64,000 nt of DNA from contig NC_061816.1 of the NCBI RefSeq assembly GCF_021462225.1, forward strand, positions 5,823,854-5,887,853. Direction: 5' to 3'. This document shows, piece by piece, positions 11,641-23,600 of this stretch. The position numbers were made by a program, and so were the translations under genes. A model generated the notes under the pieces. The model worked only from the letters and a program-made list of their open reading frames with translations. It did not search any database and was not told the origin of the DNA. Position 1 is the stretch's first letter. Each line of letters begins with the position of its first letter. This DNA comes from Girardinichthys multiradiatus (Eukaryota > Chordata > Actinopteri > Cyprinodontiformes > Goodeidae).

Positions 11641-14555
11641 CACCCCTGTAAGTGTTCTGTATTTATGGCAGGTTAGGTTGTAGCTGCACGAGAAATTCCC
11701 AAAATTAAAAGGTCATTTCCTTGACTTTTATGTATTTTCGATCATATTTCCAATAAAACCCCGAAGCTGGTTGCAGTGATTTGTTCAACTTTAATATGAT
11801 GGCGATTTACACTCAGATACAGATTGACAGGTAAAATATTGAGAGCAAACCCACACGATGAAGTAAAGAAGCCACAAAAAACACATCAGAGCAGGAGGTT
11901 ATGTATGAGCTGTGCAGAAAAAAATACAAAATTACAGGCATGGGTCAAATAAAGGCAATGCATTATTACAATACAGGATATATGAAGCAGATGACAAAGA
12001 TGAATGTATGTACAAACACAGCCAAACAAAGACATACTGCATTGTGGAGGCATGGCTTCCATAGGTTTGAAAATATAGGTAAAATATTAGAGGCTTTTTA
12101 TAGTGTAGGAGTAACTATATATATTTATATCTCTATACATAGAATACTTTGCGAAACAAAGGCACTGACTGGGAAGATCACGCAAAGTGCTTCATGTTGG
12201 CTTTCATTGTTTTCTAACTGAATCTGAGCCCCAAACGTCACTGAGACGTTCACAGTGAGCTACACGAGGAGATATTTGGGGATTTTGTTTCATTTCTCAT
12301 TCATTTACAGAGGCTTTGGCTCAGCTGTGAAAACACCCGCCATTCTGGGAGTGTTTGGATTTAACCGTGATGGGGATTACTAACTGAGGCTGCAATGTGA
12401 GCCAGAAATGAGTAAAAACTGATCCAAAGTTGGAGCTAAATGCTGGATCACTACATTTCCCAGAGTTCACTCCAAACAGGAGAGACATGTCTGACTTGTA
12501 CCAAACATTTAAACCAACATCTAAAACCTGCAGCAGATTTGCTCCTCAAAAAATGCAGAAAAACTCGACATTAATGACTTTATGGCAAAAAAATGTAAAG
12601 AAATGGGTTTAATGAAAGAGTTTTAGTTTCGCTACGTTTAAAAGGACAAATCCGCCTATTTTAGATGTTGATCTGAACGTTCTTTACGAGTCAGAAACTG
12701 CTAATTATATTCCCTTTGGTATCCTCAGATGGCTTTGGTTGCAAAGGTTGGGTTCTCAAATGAACAGTTCAAGTTTGTTTCCTCTAAAATCTAACAAAAA
12801 ATGATTACTTTCTGGAAGAAGTTAGTAAAGTTGGCTCAGTTTGGGCTGAATTGTTAAAACCAGGTGAATTAAAAGGTATATATGAATTACTTTTGCATTT
12901 ATTTACCTTATTTAATATATACATTAGCTGCCTTACACTTTTTAACTTCTGTGTTTTGCTGCTGGACGGGTTTAAGGATGCAGACATATGGAGGATGTGA
13001 GCCTTGATAAAATAAACCACTAAATGTCTTTAAATATAGTGCAAATAGAGTGCACCAAGAATTATGCTTTAAAAATTAACTGCTAAAGTCTTAAATTGTG
13101 CCCATGTAGTTTTATAAAGTGGCTCCAGGAATCTCGCAATAAAAGTGTTTCTGTGCTTTGGCAAATCAGATACTTTTAATCTAATAGTTTGGCTTCGTAA
13201 AATGAAAGTAATTTGGTCAATATAAAAGTATTTTTCCCTTTCTTTTTAAAGCTCCGTCAGTTTAAGGCACCGTTTGGATATTACCTCCCCTCTGACAGGA
13301 AAAGAGCAAAAACACAGAAGAAAATAATAAAATTAAAGGAGAGAAGAGAAACATCTGGCTCAGAGACAAAGCTTTAAAATATACAAACAAGCAGCTGTTT
13401 TCACTGAATCGACTCGACTCTCAGGCTGTTAGTAGGATGACGACGTCCCTCTGTTTTTGTTTATATTACACCCTGTCTGTCTGCAAAGCCAACACCCCCC
13501 CCCCCCCCCCCCCACCCCCGGGGGGACAGTTGAAATGAACTTGATGGAGGCGGATAAAAACAGCAATAAAACAGTGACCTATCCGATCCTTCTCAGCATT
13601 TGGATCAGAAAGCAAACAGAGCGGGACATTAATCCGCTGAAGACGACAGCGGAACAAAAACGCAGCTGGTTCAGTGTTCTTGTATTTTTCTAGATTTTCA
13701 CTATAATCGTTGATAGGATTGGGTGTAGCGCTGTAAAGTGCAATACCATTTATGACCACTAGCCTCCGAACTCTATCAGAAAATACTCCTGACCAGGGGG
13801 CAGTACTTACTCAAATTAACCTGGGGGCAGGTTTCTCCTGGTTCCAATTAAGGTGACTGCTGCCCCCTTGTGGTTAACCCAAACCAAAACAGCTGGCATT
13901 CTGTCACGTTTTTGCTGCATTTGAAGTGATTTATGACTCTTTAAAGGTCTGCATTCGCTTCCATCAACCGCTAACCGACCGCGTGCATCATCAGCGTTAA
14001 AAGTGTTTTGAATAAATGTTTTTAATGCTTTATGAACTCTCGTCTCTAGATGCACGCGCCTCCACTGACAGATTAGCTAAACGCCGCTTAGATTTATTTC
14101 CATTACAGGAAACATTTTATGCAGAATGTGATTGAATCTGGTCGTTATTTAAGAAAAAAAACCTGTTAAACTGTTAAATGTGAAGATTTATGGGACAATC
14201 TGAAGACTTTAAAATCCTTTATAACTGAATATTACAATAAAATAGACGACGATCCAAACTGCTTAATAAGTGATATCATAAAAGCTCCCACCTGATGGAC
14301 AATGGTGGAAAATCATTCAACATATATCATTCATATTATTTTCCACAAGCAAATCACTAGAATTTTTTTTCCAGCTCTGATAAATCATTCCCGTCTGGAC
14401 TTCTTCACCTTGAGCAAACACCACCAAACCTAAACGTGTCCTTCGCCTGTTCTTCAGTCTTATCCACTTTAGTCCACGCAAGTCTTTAGGGTTTTCCTCT
14501 GCGGCCACATGCGAGTCCGAGTTTCAGTCTGATTTGCTCTCCAGACGTCTCATTC
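11641..14555. other. Intergenic/3' flank of ahr2
   Basis: This AT-rich stretch below the ahr2 stop presumably includes the ahr2 3' UTR. It holds short open frames without recognisable products and a C/G homopolymer tract at 13495-13525. No transposon ends or RNA genes were recognised. Confidence 0.6.
13495..13525. repeat. Poly-C tract followed by CCCCCGGGGGG
   Basis: About 19 consecutive C, then ACCCCC and GGGGGG. It is G-quadruplex-prone on the minus strand, and its length is assembly-sensitive. Confidence 0.9.
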
Positions 14556-14642
14556 CTATTTGTTCTCTGTGAGGCACGTGTTGCCGTTGGGCAGCGTGGT
14601 CAACGGAAATCCTCCTTTTCTGACGATGAGATGGTTGTCCAT
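14556..14642 (-). CDS. ahr2: ahr2 exon 11: 29-codon terminal exon with stop
   Basis: Acceptor GTTTCCACAG is followed in phase 0 by [20 protein letters not shown], then NTCLTENK and TAG (14558-14556). The phase matches the exon 10 donor, and the GGFP...LPNGN...ENK ending resembles the recalled end of zebrafish AHR2. It lies 1152 bp below exon 10. The 3' UTR must extend leftwards; an AATAAA on the minus strand at 14098-14093 is one possible polyadenylation signal. Confidence 0.85.
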   Translation of the reverse strand: MDNHLIVRKGGFPLTTLPNGNTCLTENK

Positions 14643-17600
14643 CTGTGGAAACACCAGACACGGCTGAGAGGCTGATAAAAAGCAGGGAGTTTTAGCTCAC
14701 AGACATTATTACACAGCAATTCAGTCAGAAGGAAACTTTGCAACCTTAATTCTATATGATGGGATAAAGAAAGACTGCATAAGTGCTTTACAAAAGTATT
14801 TACACCCACTGAACATCTTGCGTTAAAGCCACAAACTTCCATGTATTTTATGTGACAAAACAGTAAATCATTTGGAACTGAAAGCAAAAATGATCAATGG
14901 TTTTCTAAATATTTAGATTGAACAAAATAAATAAATAAAGGTCTGTTACGGTTAGAGGTTTGTTAGAGAACAACCAGCATCAGGAAGACCAAGGGTCACA
15001 GGAGAAAGGTCAGGGAGAAACATCTGGAGAAGTTTAAAGCAGGGTTAGGTTCTAAAACAAAGGCTGGAAAAGACTGGGTGGTGGTGGCTGCATGATGCTG
15101 TGGGAATGCTTCTGTTCAGCAGGGACTGGGAAGCAGGTCAGAGAAGATGGGAAGATGGATGAAGCAGGAGCTATAACCCTGTTAGAGGCTGGAAACGACT
15201 TGAGGCTGGGTGGAGGTGGCTACATGCCAGACTTTTAACATTTTATTTGTTAAAAAATGTTGAAACCCACTATGACACTAAATCCCAATAAAATAAACTG
15301 AGCTTGTTGCATGGGGTGTCAATACTTTTATAATGCAGAGGCTAGCTAAACTGGACGTGGATTATCATTTCTACTATTTATATTTTTAATACTATTTATA
15401 TTTTTACAAACATTATTGTTATAATAATAATTTTAACTGACTTATTTTGTAGCAATCGTATTTTATACGATTAAATATTATTTTTAGGGTAATACTGATA
15501 AATTCAGTTGTGTCCCTTTGAAAGTTGAGACATTTGGTCCAGATATTTATCTATTTAGCTTAGCAAAGCTTGACCACCAGGGGGTGCAAGAACGCAACAG
15601 CTTTCTATCTGGTAACTGGCTTAAGGAAACGTTTTGCATGTTTTTTATTCTCCCTGCATTGGTGTTGATATTAAATCAACTGTGTTTCAGCAGGTGGTAC
15701 TTTTTATGCAACGATCTAGCAATAAAATGCTTTTATATTAGTGTAATAAAGGGATTTAAACTAAAGTCTACAGAAAGTGAATCAAAGTTTCAACCTGTGT
15801 GTTTGTACTGAAGTATGGAAAGTGTTGCTGCATCGTCAGGCCATTCGACTTGAGAGCAGCAGCCATTTGGTAGGACAGCGGCGCCTCCTTAGGAGTTGGG
15901 AGCGCCGCCACAGTTTCGCCTCCAGGAAGAGCCTGGTAGTAGCAGGACGTGTTCTGGAAGGAGTCGGGGTTTGTTCTCGCCTGACTGTCATGGACTCCGT
16001 TAGAAGGCTGTGCAGCAGCAGAGTTTCTGTACATGCAGTCCAGCTGATCAGGAAACAGAACAATCTCTGGACTGCTGAATGTGTCCTGGATGGTGAGGTT
16101 TGTATGAAACCCTGATATCTGGTTGACGGACATCTGCTGCTGACTGTTTTGCATCTGCAGGGTGTAGCAGTTGGAGAAGGAGTCTGCAGGAAGACTTGGT
16201 ATATTTGAAATATTTGGGGCATATGGATCTACAAAGTTCTGAGCTGAGTTTGAGTCATTCCGCTCGTTGCCTGTAAAGATAAACACTCCTGTGTTCTGGT
16301 CCAGGACAGGCCCTCCTATCTGAGGGAGCCTCTGTGTTGTTGGATCAGTTTGGTTAGCGTTAAGCTGGCTTGTTACGTTTGTTGGACTAGCTTTAAAAAG
16401 CTGACCCTGGGTTTGACGACATGAAGGGTTAAACATCATGTTTGTAAAGCTGCCCAGCTGAGGGGAAGACGGACACGGCATCTGGGTCTGCAGGCCGTTT
16501 AATCCAGAACTCATCTGACGACAGTCCAGGTGGCTCAGCTTCAACGTTCCAGAGAGAGGAGGCGGCTGTCCCACCACCATCTGCCCTCCATTTGGTGTCA
16601 GCTGGTTCTGGGACAGAAGGGGCCAGCTGAAGTTCTGCGGCCTAGCTAGGTCAGGATTCTGGTTCTGGAGATTGACAGGCGAGATGCCGGAGGACAGTTT
16701 GTCCAGCTGATCCGGAAACATCAGCCCACCCTCTTGCTGGAGCTGCTCTGCGACGTAGGTCAGGATGTCGCCGCTGAGGATGTCGCTGAGGTCTTCTCTG
16801 GACACTTCTTCGTTGCCAGCGTTGAAGTTCATCAGGGAGGTCTCCCAGCTCTGCAGCTCCTCAGGCCCCACGTCCACTCCTTCAATGAGATCAGTATCCC
16901 CAAAGATCTTCTCCAGGGTCTCAACCATGTCCTGAATGGTGGGGTCCATCTTCAACAGCGAACTGCTGACAGTGGGTTTGGGTGTAGGTTCTCTGGGAAT
17001 GCTTAGGGCGGCATGGGTGTCCTGGAAGGCCAAGTCGCTGAGGGAGCTGATGTTGTTGGGATCTTCATGTTTGCAGTAAACAGACCTGTCCTGGCTCAGC
17101 AGGCAACCCAGCAAGGAGTTGGAGTTACAGGATTCCCCATCAGGTTTCCTGTTCTTGGGAGCGGAGCACGAATCAGGAACATCGAAGCTCAGCGGCAGAT
17201 CGTAGAGCTGCGCCTCTCCGGTGGCGAAGTTGAACGGCAGCTGAAGCTGTCGGAGGCGAAGCTGCTCCTCTCCTTCTTCATTCCTGCAGAGCAACAAACG
17301 GGTTGTTTCAGAAGCAGCTCCCTGGACCAGTCAAAAACGCAACACAGAAAGACTTACGTCAAAGCTCTTTGCCGGGCCACGATAAATTCTGGTCTCCCAT
17401 CTTTATACACCAGCCGGCAGTTGGACTGGACCCACACCCAGCACCGGTCTTTGGTCAGCAGTCGGAAGAAGGTAAAACCAGTTTCTCCAGTTCTTATCAC
17501 TGGGGAAGACAAGAAACATTCACCTTTCTGTTATCATTTTCAGAAACAGCATCTTTATCAATATTTAGGAAAACGAATCAACTATTTATCAAAATGTACA

Positions 17601-20600
17601 AACATCATCAGAATAAAGACAGAAATGTTTATCAGGATTTATAAGGATGTGTCTGTATTTATTCAAATATATCCGTATTTACGATATATACACGTCATTA
17701 CATTTTATTGTCATCTTAATGTAGACTTTTAGACCTTCCTGAATAAACATTAGATGTTTTTGGATCTTTTTCAGAAATGGATTTATAATTTTTATTTTTG
17801 TTTAATGTACTGTTTAGTTTAAAAATTTTTTAAAATTATTTTCAGAAGAACTTTGGACTTTTTTCAGTATATTTTGTGGAATATTTGCAACGTTTAACTC
17901 AACTTTCAGAATATTTTCTGCCTTTAGAGGAACTTCTGGCCTTCTGGAGTAGAATATTTAGCTTACAGTACGACAGTACTGGCAGTACGAGTAAAATGGA
18001 GACATACTTCGTACGTGCTTGTCGGCGCAGTACATCATGTCAGCAGCGTGGATGAAGCTGTAGCCAGAACCTTTCATGCTGATCTCCACCTCATTGTAAC
18101 CCAGAACGATCTTCGCTCTGTGGACAAATACACCATTCAGATGAACTTCAGATGTTTTCTGCAAAACCGATAAGCAGCTGATTTTTCTGGAGACACATGC
18201 CTGGCGTCGATGCCGATGGGGGTGAAGTCCAGCTTGTGTTTGGTCTGGAAGATCAGCGTCTTAGTGCGGATCTCCAGGATGGATGGCTGCTGCAGTGGAG
18301 TGGCGATGGCAAACAGAGCGAGGTGCGGAGGAACCAACGCCCCGTTCTCCGACACCCGGTGCTGACCGTTGAGGAACTTCAGGCGGCCAGAGAAGTTCAG
18401 GGCCTGAAGATAAACAGAAAGAGCTCAAACGTCTCATGTTCTCCGAAGTTGTTTCAGAGAAGAGAAGAAATAAAGTTACCAGGAAGCCAGAGGAGTTATC
18501 GAGGAGGCAGCGGAAACGACAGCAGAAGTTTCTCTCCAGGAAGGACGAGTTTTCAGGAGGGATGGCGTGGAGGTCATAGGCGACCACATTGGATCTGATC
18601 TCAGAGCTGTTCTGCTCACCTGGAGCCACGAGGAAACATTAGAGTCAAGATAAACAGCTTTAAATCAGCGTTCCAGTTTATTCCTTCAAAAATCATCAGA
18701 CATTTCGTCCAAAGCATCCAAATGTACAAAACTAAAGGTTTGATTACAGGAAATAAGCTGATAAACATGAAATAAAACCCATATAAAACCTTCTACAAGG
18801 TGTTCAGTGAAGCTGCGGGTTTGGAGTTTGCGGTAAAAAGCTGCTATTTGCTCTGTAAGGCCAGAGACTTACTGGGATTCTCGGATCCGTCGGCATTGGG
18901 GTTCAAGGAGAAGTGAAGCTGGCGTCTGAAGAGAGCACGGTCATCTGTGTGGATCAGCTCGAACACGCTCTGATGAACGACGTCCGACTAAAGAAAACGA
19001 CAGAAATCACATTTCTGTTGGGGATTTCTGATGTCTCATTTAGTTTCGTAAATCAATTTCTTTTTAACAGGTTGATACTTTTTTTTATACATTTATACAT
19101 ATTCCTCTCCAAATGTTTCTGTGTCAGTCTGGCGCCCTCTGGTGTCTCAATTCAGCCTGTTGAACTTCCTAAACAAAAGGGTTCATTCCTGCTTTCATCT
19201 CCTCTTCTTCTTTGTGTTCCTCCTCCTCCTCATTTGACCTCAGATCAGCTCTTTAATATCAGAAACTAATCACCAAAGCAGCTGGTTGCTTCCCCAGCTG
19301 CTGCGGACGTCCTGGATCAGCATCCCGGCTGAAAACACTGTGTTGTGGTGTGTGTAAACCACCCAAGAAAGGTTTTTGTGTTTTTTTTTCCCCACCCTCT
19401 CAGATTGCAGACACGTTTAACCCCGGCTTCAGACGGATGTGTTTACAAGTCAAAAGTTCAGAACCGACAAAGGAGTTCAGTTCTCACGCAGTCCTGTGTG
19501 GCTCAGTCCGAGTGTCCGTCAGTCAGTCAGCATGTCGTCCAGCTGAGACTTTATCTGCCACGCAACAACAACACGTAGCCCTTTTAGTGGGAAATGACTT
19601 GTTTTTGAGGGTTCTGTGAAAGTTCTTTCCCACTAAATGGATCTGAAGTATTTATTTTAATTTATACTTGGCTTTTATAAGTTGACCAGACTCTCTAGGA
19701 ACTTTTAAATAGTAAACAATGACTTCCTGTTTGCCTGGAACGAGTAAGATGTGACGTAGAGACTGATGGATGCCAGGCTGGACGAGGACCCGCATTTATT
19801 CTGCCACCACGCTGAATAAGGAGGGTGATAAGGAAGGTAAGAAGGAAAATCTCTCGATAACCAGTGTCTCTACGAAGTCCACAGACAGGTGTCGCTGCGA
19901 CAAACTGTAAAGGGAAGCCACAGACACAGACGTCCTGTTTTCTGACATTTGAAGGCATAGGAAAAGATTCCGATCGTTTACAACCAGTCCTGTGAAAACT
20001 CTTATGGAGAATTGAAAGCACATCAAAGTCAGACAACGTTTGTATCATTTACAGATTTGTAAATCGTCGAAACCTGAGAGATCTGTCCCGAAGGAACATA
20101 AACCACACACACAACAGTGTGCAGGAGGTTTGTAGAGCCTGAGAACATCTGAGGAAAGATGAGCTGTAGACAATCTCAGTTAAAATGCTGGAAAAAGAAA
20201 TCTGCCAAAATACTAGGCGCACAACCCGCCTATGAGACGACTGTGGTTCAGTAGGAAGAGTAGTCGTCTTGCAATCAGAAGGTTGTGGGTTTGATTCCAG
20301 CTTCCTCCTGCCATATGTCGATGTGCCCCTGGGCAAGGCACTTAACCTCAAGTTGCCTACCGATCTGCGTATCGGTGTATGAATGCGTGAGCGTTAGTGA
20401 GTGTGAATGTGGCTCTAGTGTAAAGAGCTTTGAGCGTGACTGGAAAGGCGCTATATAAGTTCAGTCCATTTACAACTAAAATGGCAGGAGATACTAGACA
20501 CAAATCTGATGAGCTCTGCTGTGTGGGTCGTCACTGTGTCCAAATCAACCCACAAGGGCTTGACCAGACATAAAATATCCACCTCTGTCCTGTAGAAACC

Positions 20601-23600
20601 CTGAGGGCTGAGCTGAAGAGAAGAGAAGACACGACCCAGGACTCTGGACCATCTCCAGATCGCTCCGTACTCCAGAGAAATCTGCCCCTTTTATGGCTTA
20701 TATTGTCATTTTTGGTACTGATTATGGACAGTTTTGCCGATTGTACTCCTACTTTGTGCAAACAATAAAAAAGACTGTGGATAATTTTTGTAAAGTTTGA
20801 AACAATAACAAGGGTTCAGTGAGAGAGATCTAACTACAGATATTTATAAGGAGCTTTCACAGGAGGGATAATGGACCTACCAGGGAGGAAAAGAGGAAGA
20901 CCACAGAGAAGAACGTGGATGTAGCGACACATGTGGTTAGGCTTGTGCATATCTGAGTTAGCCTGATTAGTTTCTACCTGGTGGAAGCCAAGGAAGTCCT
21001 GGATGGTGGGGGACGTGTAGAAGACGTAACCTTCAGCCGTCACCACCAACACGAAGCCGTTCAGCGCCTGCAGAACACAGAGGGCTGGTTGTTGCTTTCT
21101 AATCGTATCATGCTTGTTCTGTTACTCTGAAACAAACCCGAACCTGAAGCAGCAGCTCTCCCTCAGAGAACCTGACTCCATCGATGGAGGTCGACACCGT
21201 GGAGAAGGAGCTCAAGAGTGAAGAAGTCTGAGCCCTCTGGACGTTCCCTCCAAACATGTCCCGCTCACTGGTCCAGCTGGATCCATTCGGGCCGGCTTTC
21301 ATGACTGCTGCAGGAGAAGAAAACAAAAGTGATGAAAAAACTGAAGCACAGATCTGTTTTTCATTTAACTCACTGGAACCTTCAGGCGATGAAGAGTCAA
21401 CTCAGCGTTTACAAAAACATGAGGCCTGGGGTGACACAACAGGAAGAGCATTTATCTGTCTGTGTTTCTCTATCAGGGTGGAGCAGCGTGATGTTTCCTG
21501 CATCTCTTCCTCTTCCTCCTCTTATCACTCAGAGCGACTCAATAACAGGGGTGAAAATAAACCACTGAGAACACCTTAAAATATCGTCCGAGAGAGGAAG
21601 CAGGTGGATGGCGGAGACGGAAACCAGTTTAAATTGATGATGGGTGCACTGAAGGAGGAGGAAAGAGGACTCCATCAGAGGCAACCTTCTAATTGATCAT
21701 TCTGGTCTGTTTCTAGCTGAAACTAAACGAAAGACGACAATGGCATGAGAAAGCACATCCTTACAGTAAAAGCTCTCTGCAGGCTGCGGTGTTAGAGCCC
21801 AGAGTGCGTTTCTGCAGCAACCCTGGTCCTGAAATCCAACCATTGTCCTCGGGAAAGGCCAAACGAGGATAACAGGCGTAGCCGCAAAATTACTCGTTGG
21901 ACTCCGTGATCTGAACTCAGCAGGGAAGGGGACTTCAGGGGGAAGAACAGTTCTGTGTGAAGTGGTAGACGGAGGCCTCCCAGGCTGACGCAGAGACTCG
22001 ATCAATCGTGAAGCGAATCGCCGCTCATGGAAACAATCCTGAAAGACTGAAATGTGTAATTTTGAAACCCGAAGATTATAACTCCTTTAAAAAGCAACAC
22101 AGATCAGTCTCAGAAAACCAGCACATCCTTACAGTGAATATATTTGACAAGCTCAAACTATGAAGCAGGAAATGGTTCACACCGAAGCTTTTGTAATTTG
22201 AAGCAGAAAAACACTCTCTCTCCCACAGGAATGTCATTTTTTACCACCTTAAGCTGGTTCTAAAATGAGCCAGAAAACCCAGCTCCATAACTCAGTCATG
22301 CTTTGCTGTGGCATCATTATTTAAAGCTTAAACAACATAAAGAAACTTGGTCTTTATCTGACCGAACTGGCATTTCTTCACAATCAGTCAACGTTCGATA
22401 ATTGTTTTATCACTTCATGTGTCTCCCTCTGCTTGAGGAGTTGCAGGTTTCTATGAAATGGGTTACGAAAGAGAAGAAAAAACCCCAGCTCTGTCTTTTT
22501 CTTTTAACACTGGCGCGTGAAGGCTCTCTTTGGCCCGTCATTTTTCCTACAAGAGACAGACGCAGAGAAAGGTATTTGAGGTTTTGCTTCCCACTTAAAA
22601 TAAGACTTGTAATTTTTAATAAGCAACCCTGTTTGAGGCTGGGTTGCTGTCCGGTGAAAAGAGTGGCGCTGTGGCCAGACCCGTGCTTCCGTGAAACGGT
22701 GGGAATCCCCATGGCAACCAGTGATTCAGCATTCTCTGAGTCTAATGGTTCTTACATGACTCAGCAATTTAGTCTTTTTTGTCTTATCCATTAACAGGGC
22801 TAAAAAAGATACAGAACATACACCTTCTACAAAAGGTAGAAGGTGTATGTTGGGGTTTCGGACTAAGGACTAAGATGTGGTAAGGTTGCTGATCCCTCTT
22901 TCTTTTTTTATACCTCTTCTGGATCAGTTTAGACCCTCCATCAAATGTAGGGCCTATTTCCTCCCTGCCACACTCCCTGCCGGTGGCTAGTATCCCTGCC
23001 CACTGGTGTATTGGTGGTTCTCAGTGTCCTCTTCTCGATGTCCTTGCTGTGGTGTGTGCCGGCTCACTCCCGGTGGCTGCTTGCCGGTGCCTGAGCCCCC
23101 TGACTCTTCGGGGCCTCTGCTGGTGGGTGATGTGCCCTGGGGCCTCGGGCCTCGGGGTCCATGGCTGGATCTGCTCCGGCATAGACAGCTGCCGGTGGCG
23201 CCTGTGGGCTCATTGCTGCAGCTCCCTGGGGTTCCTGCTAGGTGGTTCTCCGGGGGGGTCTCCTAAAAGAATAACCCGCACCCAGACAAATGTAATAAAA
23301 TGCCACCAAAGTGTGTGTGTGTGTGTGTGTGTGTGGAGGGGGGGGGGGTGCCAAGCAACACTGAGTGGCACGATGAGCGGAGGGGGTAAAGTGGGGGCTC
23401 TCGAGGCTGTGGAGGACAAAATGGGTCCAGTTTCTGAGCGGTAAATCGAAGTTAGCAGCATCATTGCTAACATGGGCTAATGTTCAAAACAGCAACAAAC
23501 TTTCAGAAAGTTTACATGTACATGTAGATTTATATTATCGTAAAGCATACGATCGAAGGTATAAAGCATAAAACGCTATGATCAATGGTCATAAGTCCAA

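Noticed and set aside
15836..16222. 128-residue minus-strand frame overlapping ahr2 exon 10
   Set aside because: Out-of-frame shadow inside the Gln/Ser-rich activation-domain exon.
17013..17732. 239-residue plus-strand open frame
   Set aside because: It is antisense to ahr2 exons 9 and 10, whose minus-strand frame matches the AHR family and has splice sites.
18197..18598. 133-residue plus-strand open frame
   Set aside because: Shadow of ahr2 exons 6 and 7 on the opposite strand.
20237..20320. Possible functional tRNA gene
   Set aside because: Only A- and B-box-like segments are present; the body does not fold as a tRNA by eye and continues into a SINE tail.
22983..23444. 153-residue plus-strand frame through the GC-rich block
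   Set aside because: It reads straight through (GT)n and poly-G repeats and has no family signature; kept only as a compositional feature.
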